The notes beneath the pieces were generated by a model. The model was not told the DNA's origin. It did not search any database and saw only the letters and a list, made by a program, of their open reading frames with translations. 64,000 nt of DNA from NCBI RefSeq assembly GCF_014069875.1, contig NZ_CP059676.1, positions 682,001-746,000 on the forward strand. Reading direction: 5' to 3'. Numbering within the stretch: the stretch's first letter is position 1; each line of letters begins with the position of its first letter. Positions 9,008-19,975 of the stretch are shown here, piece after piece. The DNA comes from Flaviflexus equikiangi (GTDB lineage: Bacteria; Actinomycetota; Actinomycetes; Actinomycetales; Actinomycetaceae). A program made the translations under genes and the position numbers.

Positions 9008-10968
9008 ATGACAGAACTCATCAACGGCCTCTACCGCGAGGGCGAACCGATCGCGGACACCAAGGCACCGGCAGGCCCACTCGAGCAGAAGTGGGAGAAG
9101 CGCAAGTTCGAAGCGAAGCTCGTCAACCCCACGAACCGACGGAAGATGCACGTCATCATCGTCGGCACCGGCCTGGCCGGAGCATCGGCCGCAGCATCGC
9201 TGGGGGAGATGGGCTACAAGGTGAGCGCCTTCTTCTACCAGGATTCCGCACGCCGAGCCCACTCCATCGCTGCCCAGGGCGGCATCAACGCGGCAAAGAA
9301 CTACCGCAACGACAACGACTCGACGTTCCGCCTCTTCTACGACACCGTCAAGGGCGGCGACTACCGTGCACGCGAGTCGAACGTCTACCGTCTCGCCGAG
9401 GTCTCTGCCGCCATCATCGACCAGTGTGTTGCGCAGGGCGTCCCGTTCGCTCGCGAATACGGCGGCCTTCTCGATAACAGGTCGTTCGGCGGCGTCCAGG
9501 TGGCTCGAACGTTCTACGCTCGTGGCCAGACGGGCCAGCAGCTCCTCATCGGCGCCTACCAGGCCCTCGAACGCCAGGTCGCGGCAGGCACGGTGACGAG
9601 CTACGCCCGCCACGAAATGGTCGAGCTCGTCCTTGTCGACGGCAAGGCTCGCGGGATCATTGCGCGCGACATGGTGACCGGCAAGGTTGAGACACATCTC
9701 GCTGATGCTGTGGTGCTCGCATCGGGCGGCTACGGCAACGTGTTCTTCCTGTCGACGAACGCCATGGGCTGCAACGCGACGGCGATCTGGCGTGCACATC
9801 GCAAGGGCGCGTACTTCGCGAACCCCTGCTACACGCAGATCCACCCCACCTGTATCCCGCAGGCCGGCGAATACCAGTCGAAGCTGACACTCATGTCGGA
9901 GTCGCTGCGCAACGACGGCCGGATCTGGGTTCCGAAGAAGGCAGAGGACTGCGACAAGGATCCGCGTCAGATCCCAGAAGAGGATCGTGACTACTACCTG
10001 GAGCGGATCTATCCCGCCTTCGGCAACCTCGTCCCGCGCGACATCGCGTCGCGCCAGGCGAAGAACATGTGCGATGAGGGCCGCGGCGTCGGCCCGAAGG
10101 TCGATGGCGAACGTCGCGGCGTCTACCTGGACTTCAGCGAAGCGATCGGCCGTCTCGGACAGGCCGCCGTTGCGGAGAAGTACGGCAACCTGTTCGACAT
10201 GTACAAGCAGATCACGGGTGAGAACCCCTACGAGGTTCCCATGCGCATCTACCCTGCCGTGCATTACACGATGGGAGGGCTGTGGGTCGACTACGACCTT
10301 CAGTCGACGATCCCTGGCCTGTTCGTCACGGGTGAGGCGAACTTCTCCGATCACGGCGCGAACCGTCTCGGCGCGTCTGCACTCATGCAGGGCCTTGCGG
10401 ATGGCTACTTCGTCCTCCCCAACACGATCAACGACTACCTGGCCGCAGGTCCCTTCGAGGACGTCTCCAGCGCCCCCGAGGTTGCGCAAGCGCAGAAGGA
10501 AGTCACCGATCGCATCGAGACGCTCATGTCGATCAACGGTGAACGCTCCGTCGACTCCTTCCACAAGGAACTGGGAAACATCATGTGGGAGAAGTGCGGC
10601 ATGGAACGCACTGAGGAAGGGCTGAAGGAGGCCATCGCCGAGATCCGGGCGCTCCGTGAGGAGTTCTGGAAGAACGTGAAGGTTCCCGGCTCGGCCGCCG
10701 ACCTCAACCAGTCCCTCGAGAAGGCCGGCCGTGTTGCCGACTTCCTCGAACTGGGTGAGCTCATGTGCATCGACGCCCTCCACCGCAGGGAATCCTGTGG
10801 TGGTCACTTCCGGGCGGAATCACGAACCGAGGAAGGCGAGGCTCTCCGTCACGACGACGAGTTCGCCTACGTCGGTGCATGGGAATGGGGCGGCGACGAT
10901 CAGGCGCCCGTCCTCCACAAGGAAGATCTCGTTTACGAGTTCGTCGAGATGAAGCAGCGGAGCTACAA

Positions 10969-10972
<4 letters not shown>
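9008..10972 (+). CDS. sdhA: succinate dehydrogenase / fumarate reductase flavoprotein subunit
   Basis: 654 residues from the ATG at 9008; a GTG at 8993 overlapping the sdhC stop would add five residues and cannot be excluded. The FAD dinucleotide motif [11 protein letters not shown] is near residues 52-62. H85 in [16 protein letters not shown] is the expected site of covalent FAD attachment. [21 protein letters not shown] is the substrate-side domain signature, here read only in part. It oxidises succinate in the TCA cycle or runs in reverse as fumarate reductase. The class matches the b558-type anchor. The stop overlaps the sdhB GTG. Confidence 0.95.
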
Positions 10973-11703
<731 letters not shown>

Positions 11704-11723
11704 GCACCACGCGTATGGAGTGA

Positions 11724-11750
11724 GCGGCGACCCTCGGTCGCCGCTTTCTT
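11724..11750 (+). terminator. intrinsic terminator after sdhCAB
   Basis: A perfect 9-bp stem (GCGGCGACC with GGTCGCCGC) and 3-base loop is followed by TTTCTT. It separates sdhB from tsaD. Confidence 0.9.
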
Positions 11751-11757
11751 CATGTAT

Positions 11758-11763
11758 TAGACT
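11758..11763 (+). promoter_or_regulatory. -10 element for leaderless tsaD
   Basis: TAGACT lies eight bases before the tsaD GTG, immediately after the sdh terminator, and there is no ribosome binding site. The same hexamer precedes the Cys-rich small gene at 55387. Confidence 0.6.
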
Positions 11764-11771
11764 GATCGCTT

Positions 11772-12815
11772 GTGAGCGAACCATTGATCCTTGGCATTGA
11801 AACCTCCTGCGACGAGACTGGCATCGCGCTTGTGCGCGGACGCGAGCTTCTCGCGGACGTCGTCGCATCCTCGATGGACGAGCATGCTCGCTACGGCGGC
11901 ATCATTCCCGAGATCGCCTCCCGCGCTCATCTCGAATCATTCGTGCCGACCCTTGATGCGACTCTCGAGAAGGCTGACGTCGATCTGTCGGAGATCGATG
12001 CGATTGCCGTGACGGCGGGCCCCGGCCTCGTGGGGTCACTGACGGTGGGTGTCTCTGCCGCGAAGGCTCTCGCGCTGGCACTTGGCAAGCCCCTGTACGG
12101 CGTCAACCACATCATCGGCCACATTGCCGTGGATGAGCTCGTGAACGGCGCGATCCCAGAGAACTCGATCGGTCTTGTCGTGTCCGGCGGGCATTCGTCC
12201 CTCCTCCGTATCGGGAACATAGCAACGGATGTGAGCGAACTGGGCTCAACCCTTGATGACGCGGCCGGCGAGGCCTTCGACAAGGTCGGACGTATTCTCG
12301 GCCTGCCCTACCCTGGCGGCCCACACATCGATCGTCTCTCGAAGATGGGAGACAAGACGGCGATCCGATTCCCGCGGGGTCTCGCCGGGGGGCGCCACAA
12401 GGAGAAGCATCAGTACGATTTCTCGTTCTCGGGGCTCAAGACTGCCGTGGCGCGCTATATCGAAGGCCTCGAGGCCGAAGGGATCGAGCTTCCCATCGAA
12501 GACATCGCGGCCGGCTTCTCGGAGTCCGTTGCCGATGTCCTATCCGCCAAGGCCATCGCCGCCTGCCGAACGCAGGGCACAGACACCCTGGTGATCGGCG
12601 GAGGATTCTCTGCCAACTCGCGTCTGCGCGAACTCGTGACCGAGCGAGCTGCCAAGGCTGGCGTCACGGTCCGGATCCCTCCCATCCGCTACTGCACGGA
12701 CAACGGCGCTATGATCGCGGCTCTCGGCTCCGCACTCGTCCGCGCCGGAGTTTCCCCGTCCAGCCTCGACATCACGGTCGATACGGGAATGCCGATGAAC
12801 GTCATCAGGGCGTGA
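11772..12815 (+). CDS. tsaD: tRNA t6A37 threonylcarbamoyltransferase TsaD
   Basis: 347 residues. This is the catalytic subunit that transfers the threonylcarbamoyl group to tRNA A37, acting with TsaB and TsaE encoded 4 kb upstream. It begins LILGIETSCDETGIA. The metal site HxxxH is seen in NHIIGHIAV near residues 114-122. VSGGHSSL and the C-terminal TDNGAMIA are further signatures. GTG start with an apparently leaderless transcript. It has its own promoter because sdhCAB separates it from the rest of the t6A genes. Confidence 0.97.
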   Translation: MSEPLILGIETSCDETGIALVRGRELLADVVASSMDEHARYGGIIPEIASRAHLESFVPTLDATLEKADVDLSEIDAIAVTAGPGLVGSLTVGVSAAKALALALGKPLYGVNHIIGHIAVDELVNGAIPENSIGLVVSGGHSSLLRIGNIATDVSELGSTLDDAAGEAFDKVGRILGLPYPGGPHIDRLSKMGDKTAIRFPRGLAGGRHKEKHQYDFSFSGLKTAVARYIEGLEAEGIELPIEDIAAGFSESVADVLSAKAIAACRTQGTDTLVIGGGFSANSRLRELVTERAAKAGVTVRIPPIRYCTDNGAMIAALGSALVRAGVSPSSLDITVDTGMPMNVIRA

Positions 12816-13066
12816 GTCGTCGAGTATCGCGGTGACGGATCAGACCGTCGATTGAGAAGGTCCGCGACCAGTGTGATAGCGAAAGCCGACTCATGAAGCA
12901 CGCCGTCACCTCGAAGCACCAAGGCGGCTAGCTTCAAACCGTGGTGGCATGCAGCCGCGGTCCGGGCACGACAACTTGGCGAGTGGTGCTTGCGGTCCCC
13001 CTGCGGCTGCATCTCCTCCACCACATTGCTTGACGACAGTCGAGGGGATGACTGGAATAGGGCATG
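12816..13066. other. gene-free gap, possible decayed coding sequence
   Basis: About 250 bases between tsaD and a convergent methyltransferase gene. The minus strand can be read as an open stretch of about 80 codons with amino-acid-like composition (for example GVLHESAFAITLVADLL), but it runs antisense into the tsaD end and matches no family that I recognise. No tRNA, terminator with a T-run or inverted-repeat element was seen. Confidence 0.35.
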
Positions 13067-14215
13067 TCAGACCCGGCGCGCGAGGACCGCTCTGCGACCA
13101 GTGAGCAGGGGTGTGAGGATCAGTACTGCTGACTGGCTGCCACTGAGCTTGAGCTTCGTCCTCAACACCTCTGGCGCGACATCGACTCCACGTTTCTTGA
13201 TCTCGAGCGCTCCGATATCCAATCTTCTCAGCTCGCGGGCGAGCTTCTTCTCCTGCATCGGCAGAACCGCCTCAACGGCGAACCGGTGAAGGAAGGGGGA
13301 CTCAATGAGCGTGTCACCGGTCAGGTAGGCGATGCCGGGGGCGACGGGGGCGAGATCATGGTCGGCGCAGAGCTGAGCGATCCCGCCGGCACGGATGACA
13401 GCAGGATCGGGCTCGTACATGTAGGACCCGAGCTCACGGGGATCGACCATGGCTGATGGCTCGCTCGGGTCACCTGGCACCGTCAAGGTCCCATGCCCGA
13501 GGAGGACCGCTCGGCGCCCGGACGGGCCGAGGCCGAGCCAGATGATCGCCTCGACAAGATCCCCTCCCGACGACAGCCATTCGACCGTCGCATCGGGAGG
13601 CAGGGTGGAGTGATCGATGCCGGGAGCGGCTTTGATGCCAGAGACCCTGACCTGTCGCGCAGCGTGGAGAATGGTCGAGAGGGGAGGACCCCACTCCTCG
13701 GGGTCAGCGAGCCGGCCCTTTGCCCCGCGCCGCGCAGGATCGGCCCACAGGGCAGGCTCAGTGATGTCAGCCAGACCATCTGCCAGCTCGACCCGTACGT
13801 GCGGGAACTCGGCAAGGTTGTGTCTCGCAATGTCGACACGGTCCGGTTCGAGCTCACGGGCAGTCACCGATAGTCCTGCTTGAGCGAACGCGAGAGTGTC
13901 CGCGCCGATCCCGCACCCAACCTCCCTCAGGGAACTGATGCCAGCACTGCGGAAGACTGCGGCATGATGCCGAGCAGCATCGGGTCTGCTGGCCTGCTCG
14001 AGGCCGTCAGCCGTGAAGAGCATGGTCTCTGCCCGATCTGCGAACTTCCTGCAGGCCTGCTGCCTAAGCCGTGCCTGGGTGAGAGCGGCCGAGATGATCT
14101 CGGGACTGTGTCCGTCATCCCGCAGCTTGGAGCTCACCGAGAAGACCTCGTCCTCCCGATAGTCGGGAAGCGAAGAGAGGAGGGTGAGGATGCGGGGGTC
14201 TGTCGGTGAGAGCAC
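13067..14215 (-). CDS. class I SAM-dependent methyltransferase with C-terminal THUMP-like domain
   Basis: About 382 residues from the GTG at 14215. The ATG at 14278 would add 21 residues of non-homologous look, while SPTDPRILTLLSSLPDY fits the usual start of this actinobacterial family. SAM motif I is EVGCGIGADTLAFA, followed by the acidic strand ARELEPDRVD and a catalytic-region motif WADPARR. The C-terminal 100 residues match the THUMP-like domain that accompanies it. The substrate is unknown, probably RNA. CAGTAT lies six bases before the GTG, so the transcript may be leaderless. It faces tsaD. Confidence 0.85.
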   Translation of the reverse strand: MLSPTDPRILTLLSSLPDYREDEVFSVSSKLRDDGHSPEIISAALTQARLRQQACRKFADRAETMLFTADGLEQASRPDAARHHAAVFRSAGISSLREVGCGIGADTLAFAQAGLSVTARELEPDRVDIARHNLAEFPHVRVELADGLADITEPALWADPARRGAKGRLADPEEWGPPLSTILHAARQVRVSGIKAAPGIDHSTLPPDATVEWLSSGGDLVEAIIWLGLGPSGRRAVLLGHGTLTVPGDPSEPSAMVDPRELGSYMYEPDPAVIRAGGIAQLCADHDLAPVAPGIAYLTGDTLIESPFLHRFAVEAVLPMQEKKLARELRRLDIGALEIKKRGVDVAPEVLRTKLKLSGSQSAVLILTPLLTGRRAVLARRV

Positions 14216-14470
14216 GGGACAATACTGCCAGACAGCACACCCCCGCGGACGAGACTCAGCGACGGAGCAATCGCGCATGGCTTGCGAAGCTCAGATCCGG
14301 CCCTTGCTCAGAGCGGGATACGGATCTGATTCGTCCACGCCAGGCCGCTGATGGGATGGGCAGGGGCCTGGGGCATTCCCGGCAGGGCCGGAGCCTCGAT
14401 TCACTCAGCACAGGCTCGGTGTGACCCTGTGAGGGGGCTTGCGGAACCTTCTCCCGCTCACCGCGAACAA
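14216..14470. other. gene-free gap upstream of groES
   Basis: This stretch between the leftward methyltransferase gene and the CIRCE element carries no convincing coding frame, RNA gene or repeat. With the groES control region it makes an intergenic span of nearly 400 bases. Confidence 0.5.
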
Positions 14471-14497
14471 TTGGCACTCGAGTTGACCGAGTGCTAA
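14471..14497 (+). promoter_or_regulatory. CIRCE operator (HrcA site)
   Basis: TTGGCACTC, nine bases, GAGTGCTAA: the canonical CIRCE inverted repeat with a single G/A departure in the left arm (consensus TTAGCACTC-N9-GAGTGCTAA). HrcA binds such sites and represses chaperonin genes until heat shock. Confidence 0.95.
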
Positions 14498-14511
14498 TTT
14501 CGCCTTACTCT
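14483..14511 (+). promoter_or_regulatory. groES promoter overlapping CIRCE
   Basis: A -35 TTGACC (14483-14488) sits inside the CIRCE spacer, followed by exactly 17 bases and a -10 TACTCT (14506-14511). HrcA bound at CIRCE would cover the -35 box. The predicted leader before the groES GTG is about 90 bases. Confidence 0.8.
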
Positions 14512-14610
14512 AAAGAACAGACGTGGTTCGCCACGCTGACGTTGAGTTCGACCCCCGCGACGGCGGACGAAGCGTTATCCAACCCGATTTTACGAAAAGG
14601 AGGGGTCCGC

Positions 14611-14907
14611 GTGTCGGTCTCCATTAAGCCTCTCGAGGATCGCATCGTCATTACTCAGCTCGAAGCTGAGACGACGACGGCCTCGGGTCTCGTTATCCCT
14701 GATACTGCCAAGGAAAAGCCGCAAGAGGGCAAGGTCGTGGCCGTTGGGCCGGGCCGTGTCGACGATAAGGGCACCCGCATTCCGGTTGACGTCGCCGTCG
14801 GCGATGTCGTCATCTACTCGAAGTACGGTGGCACCGAAGTCAAGTACGGCGGCGAGGAGTTCCTCATCCTGTCCGCTCGCGACGTCCTCGCAGTAGTCGA
14901 GAAGTAA
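14611..14907 (+). CDS. groES: co-chaperonin GroES
   Basis: 98 residues, the normal length for the 10-kDa chaperonin ring subunit that caps GroEL. It starts [13 protein letters not shown]; the mobile-loop region [19 protein letters not shown] and the end [11 protein letters not shown] are typical. AAGGAGG at 14597-14603 sets the GTG at 14611. No groEL follows; a terminator does, so GroEL must be encoded elsewhere. CIRCE-controlled. Confidence 0.97.
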   Translation: MSVSIKPLEDRIVITQLEAETTTASGLVIPDTAKEKPQEGKVVAVGPGRVDDKGTRIPVDVAVGDVVIYSKYGGTEVKYGGEEFLILSARDVLAVVEK

Positions 14908-14922
14908 CTCGCAAGAGAAAGA

Positions 14923-14950
14923 GGGGCGATCCGATAGGATCGCCCCTTTT
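14923..14950 (+). terminator. intrinsic terminator after groES
   Basis: A 10-bp perfect stem (GGGGCGATCC with GGATCGCCCC), loop GATA, then TTTT. It lies 15 bases after the groES stop and also just beyond the convergent whiB gene. Confidence 0.92.
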
Positions 14951-14969
14951 GCTGTCCCCGCGAACGGTT

Positions 14970-15263
14970 CTACGACACGCGCTTGATGCGCTTCGAGGCC
15001 AGCATCGCGTGACGCTCCTCCTCGCTCAGGCCACCCCAGACTCCGTACGGCTCCTGCGTCTCCAATGCGTGCTGGCGGCAGATGTCGAGCACCGGACACT
15101 GGGCGCAGATCTTCTTCGCTGCCTCGGCACGCCTTCGCCGGGGCCCGCCCCGCTCACCTTCAGGATGGAAGAACTGGTTCGAGTCCATGTCTCGACACAA
15201 TCCGTCGAGTTGCCACTCCCAGTTGTCTGAGAGGGGCCTCGGTAATCTGTGGATGTCTGCCAC
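14970..15263 (-). CDS. whiB3: WhiB-family iron-sulfur transcriptional regulator, WhiB3-like
   Basis: 97 residues. WhiB proteins bind a [4Fe-4S] cluster and partner with sigma factors to sense redox state. The four cysteines are in GLCRDMDS and ICAQCPVLDIC, followed by the turn motif GVWGG. The stretch WEWQLDGLCRDMDS-x-x-FFHPEGERG and ALE-x-x-EPYGVWGGLSE are closest to mycobacterial WhiB3 and streptomycete WhiD, and the location between groES and guaB agrees with whiB3 synteny. The GTG at 15263 is preceded by GGAAGGGG; the long open frame running beyond it is antisense to guaB and is not coding. Confidence 0.92.
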   Translation of the reverse strand: MADIHRLPRPLSDNWEWQLDGLCRDMDSNQFFHPEGERGGPRRRRAEAAKKICAQCPVLDICRQHALETQEPYGVWGGLSEEERHAMLASKRIKRVS

Positions 15264-15458
15264 GTAAGCTGCACCCCTTCCTGGCTGATGCTCTGACGCG
15301 CACGGACACTCGATCCCGCTTGCTGTCAACGATTTCTGTACGTCATCATCTTTTCCCTGGTCACGGGCTAAGTCAACGAAATCGGCGGGGAGCGGGTGGG
15401 GAGTGCTTCCCAGATGATTCTCACATCTTCGAACGTCGATAGTTCGCCGGGGAGGACT

Positions 15459-16976
<1,518 letters not shown>

Positions 16977-16991
16977 GAACGAGAATCGATG

Positions 16992-17020
16992 CCCTCCCGC
17001 CAGCCAAGGCGGGAGGGTTT
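16992..17020 (+). terminator. intrinsic terminator after guaB
   Basis: A 10-bp perfect stem (CCCTCCCGCC with GGCGGGAGGG), 6-base loop, then TTTCTCATTT. Confidence 0.92.
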
Positions 17021-17120
17021 CTCATTTCTGGCATACGTCGTGTTTATCATGTGAGAAAGACTGTTCACTGGGTCGATCGTGAGTAAAAATAGAGCGTTAC
17101 CCAAAAGAACGGTGAGACAT

Positions 17121-18008
17121 ATGGCGTATTCCTTCACGAAAATGCATGGGCTTGGCAATGATTTCATTGTTATTGATGGCATGACATCTCCCATCGACCT
17201 GTCGAGCGATGACGTCTCCGCCATGTGCGATCGCCATCGCGGGATCGGGGCGGATGGCGTGATCATCGTCCGTCCCGGGGAAGAGGACGGGTTCATGGAC
17301 TACCGGAACGCGGACGGCAGCCTGGCCCAGATGTGCGGGAACGGCGTCCGGGTGACCGCAAAGTTCCTTGTCGATCGGGGTTACCTACCCCCTGGCAGGG
17401 ACAGCCTTCGCATCGGCACCCGGGCAGGGCTGAAAGAGGTGCGTTTCGAGACGGCAGGAGGGAGGCTCAGCCGTGCCACGGTCACCATGGGGCAACCGAT
17501 CCTCGACCCCGCCGCTATCCCCGTCCACGCCCCGGTCGATAGCGACCATGGCGGCGTGCCCTACGTCGGAGCGCTGATGATCCCCACGCCCTGGTGCCCC
17601 GCGACAGTGACCTGCGTGTCGATGGGCAACCCTCATGCTGTCTGGTTCGTCGACCTGGAGAGCATGCCCGACGAGCTCGTCCGGGGCGACCGCCTGGACA
17701 GCCTTGATCTGTCCGCCATCGGCCCCTACCTCGAATCGCATACCGTGTTCCCCGAGAAGGCCAACATCGAGTTCGTGACGGTCGAACCCGATGGGCTTCA
17801 CATGAGGGTGTATGAACGCGGGGTGGGAGAGACACTCGCCTGCGGCACGGGGGCGTGTGCCGTTCTCGTCGCCGCATATCTGACCGGGCGGACGGGACCC
17901 TCCTCGGCGGTTCACCTGCCAGGCGGCACCCTTCACATCGACTATCGGGAGGACGGCGTCCACATGACAGGGCCAGCCTCAACAGTTTTCCACGGAACAT
18001 GGGAGTAG
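17121..18008 (+). CDS. dapF: diaminopimelate epimerase
   Basis: 295 residues from the ATG at 17121, which has GGTGAG upstream; an upstream GTG at 17079 is possible but adds a non-family basic leader. It converts LL- to meso-diaminopimelate for lysine and peptidoglycan. The two catalytic cysteines are C72 in MCGNGVR and C241 in ACGTGAC, with KMHGLGNDF at the start. It is followed after four bases by an LL-DAP aminotransferase, so the two last shared steps of the DAP pathway form a pair. Confidence 0.96.
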   Translation: MAYSFTKMHGLGNDFIVIDGMTSPIDLSSDDVSAMCDRHRGIGADGVIIVRPGEEDGFMDYRNADGSLAQMCGNGVRVTAKFLVDRGYLPPGRDSLRIGTRAGLKEVRFETAGGRLSRATVTMGQPILDPAAIPVHAPVDSDHGGVPYVGALMIPTPWCPATVTCVSMGNPHAVWFVDLESMPDELVRGDRLDSLDLSAIGPYLESHTVFPEKANIEFVTVEPDGLHMRVYERGVGETLACGTGACAVLVAAYLTGRTGPSSAVHLPGGTLHIDYREDGVHMTGPASTVFHGTWE

Positions 18009-18012
18009 ATCC

Positions 18013-19173
18013 ATGCACGAAGCTCACGCACTCAGCGGAATCAAGCCCTATCTTTTCGCCGACATCGACCGCAAGCGGGCCGCGCTAGTCGAGAGAGGCA
18101 TCGACGTCATCTCGCTCGGCATCGGGGATCCTGACATGCCGACGCCGGAACGGATCGTGGAGGCCATGGTCGAGGCTGTCCGCAACCCCGCCAACCATCA
18201 GTATCCTGACTACGCCGGCTCTTTGGCCTTCAGGACGGCAGCAGCCTCGTACATGAGTCGCCGTTTCGGAGTCGAGGTCGATCCCGCCACCGAGGTTCTC
18301 ACTCTGATCGGCTCGAAAGAGGGAATCGCCCACCTGCACACCGCCTTCGTCGACCCCGGCGATTATGTCCTCGTCCCATCGATCGGATATCCCGTCTACG
18401 TGACGGGCGCAGTCCTGCAGAATGCTCAGACGTGGGCGATGCCGATGACGGCAGACAACGGATTCCTGGCGGACTTCACCGCCGTTCCGGACGAGGTGGC
18501 GAAGAAAGCCAAGATCATGTTCCTCGGATACCCGAACAACCCGACGGGTGCGATCGCGACCCCCGAATACTTCGATGCTGCGATCAACTTCTGCCGACAA
18601 CACGACATCCTCCTCGCCCACGACAACGCATACTCCGACCTCACATTCGACGGCTACGTCGCGCCCTCGATCCTCGAACGTCCAGGGGCCCGCGATGTCT
18701 GCATCGAGTTCTTCAGCCTGTCGAAACCGTTCAACATGACGGGCTGGCGCCTCGGCTTTGCGTGCGGCAGCGCTCGCGCAATCGCGGCCCTAGGAAAAGT
18801 GAAGAACAATCTCGACTCGGGACAGTTCACTGCCGTCCAGGAGGCAGGAATCGTTGCGCTGACCGACTGCCAGGACGACGTGACCGCAATGTGCGGGGTG
18901 TATGCGCGGCGGAGAGACCTGCTCGTGGACGCGCTCCACGCCATCGGAGTCGAATGCGACAGCCCCAAGGCGACCATCTATGTCTGGGCGAAAGTACCGG
19001 CCGGCGAAACGTCCGAGTCTTTTGCGACCACACTGCTCGAGAAAGCCCACGTCGTCGTCACGCCCGGCAGCGGCTATGGCGCTGACGGTGAGGGCTACAT
19101 CCGCCTCTCCCTGACAACACCCGACGATCAGCTGCGAGAAGCCGTGCGGCGTATGAAGGGGGCGATGGCCTAG
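18013..19173 (+). CDS. dapL: LL-diaminopimelate aminotransferase (DapL-type), PLP-dependent
   Basis: 386 residues, aminotransferase fold I. The PLP lysine is in FFSLSKPFNMTGWRLGFACG. The sequence LGIGDPDMPTPE, NHQYPDY-x-G, LIGSKEGIAH and GYPNNPTGA closely follow the DapL class that transfers an amino group from glutamate directly to tetrahydrodipicolinate, giving LL-DAP in one step. N-succinyl-DAP aminotransferase (DapC) is the main alternative, and is what many actinobacteria use; the motif pattern favours DapL. Adjacent dapF, which takes LL-DAP as substrate, supports this. Its TAG overlaps the stop of the convergent exonuclease gene (shared CTAG). Confidence 0.82.
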   Translation: MHEAHALSGIKPYLFADIDRKRAALVERGIDVISLGIGDPDMPTPERIVEAMVEAVRNPANHQYPDYAGSLAFRTAAASYMSRRFGVEVDPATEVLTLIGSKEGIAHLHTAFVDPGDYVLVPSIGYPVYVTGAVLQNAQTWAMPMTADNGFLADFTAVPDEVAKKAKIMFLGYPNNPTGAIATPEYFDAAINFCRQHDILLAHDNAYSDLTFDGYVAPSILERPGARDVCIEFFSLSKPFNMTGWRLGFACGSARAIAALGKVKNNLDSGQFTAVQEAGIVALTDCQDDVTAMCGVYARRRDLLVDALHAIGVECDSPKATIYVWAKVPAGETSESFATTLLEKAHVVVTPGSGYGADGEGYIRLSLTTPDDQLREAVRRMKGAMA

Positions 19174-19916
19174 CTGTCGAGACCCGGGGGCACGTCTCCG
19201 TCTGGCCCCGGCAGCGGCATCAGGGGCCAATGTCCGTCGACATTGGCGGGCCTGCCCTGATCGACGAGGTAACGGTTGAAGGATTCCGCCCACTTCTGGT
19301 GAGTCGATGCCTGCAGCTCGTAGAGCTTCCGCAGGGATGATGCTCGGAGCATGGCGTGGTCTTTCACCATGGCGCGCAGCAGCTTCAGCGTCGCGACGAC
19401 ATCGTTCTCCGCGTCGTGGAAGCCCGTCGCGTCAAGACGGTACAGGCTGATGAGAGTCTCGAGGCGACGCGGTCCCTTCCGATATGGGTCGAGCATGCGA
19501 TCGAGGACCAGCGGGTCGAGGACGGGGAAGGGCTCCCGGCCGAGCAGCGCCGACATCGTGTCGAGACCGTAGCGGGTCAGCTCCGCCTCGAGCAGCGTCA
19601 AGTCGAACGGCGCATTGAACGCGACGACCGGATAGCCCGCCTTCATCCCAGCCACGAGTACGTCGCGAATCTCGGCGAGAGCGAAGAGCGGATCCGCTCC
19701 TTCGGCGCGGGCGCGGGCCGTCGATATCCCGTGCACATCGACCGCCGCACTCGGAATCTCGACGCCCGGGTCCAGGATCCAGTTATGGATGGTCGGCTCC
19801 TCACCCGTCACGACGATGGAGGCGGTGACGATGCGCGAATGAAGGGGCGACACACCGGTGGTCTCGGTATCGAAACCGAGGAGCGGACCGCTCGACCAGG
19901 ACAGATGAGGTGACAT
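19170..19916 (-). CDS. DEDDh 3'-5' exonuclease, DNA polymerase III epsilon-like
   Basis: 248 residues. The three exonuclease motifs are visible: ExoI FDTETTG near residues 15-21, ExoII NAPFDLTLLE near 101, and ExoIII HDAENDV near 155, giving the DEDDh active site. An additional C-terminal region of about 70 residues with QASTHQKWAESFNRYL is typical of the small actinobacterial stand-alone exonucleases. Likely role is trimming of DNA or RNA 3' ends; specific substrate unknown. TAGGAT six bases before the ATG suggests a leaderless transcript, divergent from guaB3. Confidence 0.88.
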   Translation of the reverse strand: MSPHLSWSSGPLLGFDTETTGVSPLHSRIVTASIVVTGEEPTIHNWILDPGVEIPSAAVDVHGISTARARAEGADPLFALAEIRDVLVAGMKAGYPVVAFNAPFDLTLLEAELTRYGLDTMSALLGREPFPVLDPLVLDRMLDPYRKGPRRLETLISLYRLDATGFHDAENDVVATLKLLRAMVKDHAMLRASSLRKLYELQASTHQKWAESFNRYLVDQGRPANVDGHWPLMPLPGPDGDVPPGLDS

Positions 19917-19922
19917 GGCCCA

Positions 19923-19928
19923 ATCCTA
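19923..19928 (-). promoter_or_regulatory. -10 element for the leaderless exonuclease gene
   Basis: On the minus strand TAGGAT stands six bases before the ATG at 19916 with no ribosome site between. Confidence 0.5.
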
Positions 19929-19963
19929 CGCGGGCACGCGGACACATGTGTGGCGCGCCTCGT

Positions 19964-19969
19964 TACACT
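19964..19969 (+). promoter_or_regulatory. -10 element for guaB3
   Basis: TACACT ends six bases before the ATG at 19976. The two divergent -10 boxes in this gap are only 35 bases apart. Confidence 0.55.
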
Positions 19970-19975
19970 GGGGGA

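Noticed and set aside
8807-10807. 666-codon open frame on the minus strand opposite sdhA
   Set aside because: It is antisense to a well-supported sdhA, has no family motifs and no start context. Long antisense frames are expected in high-GC genes.
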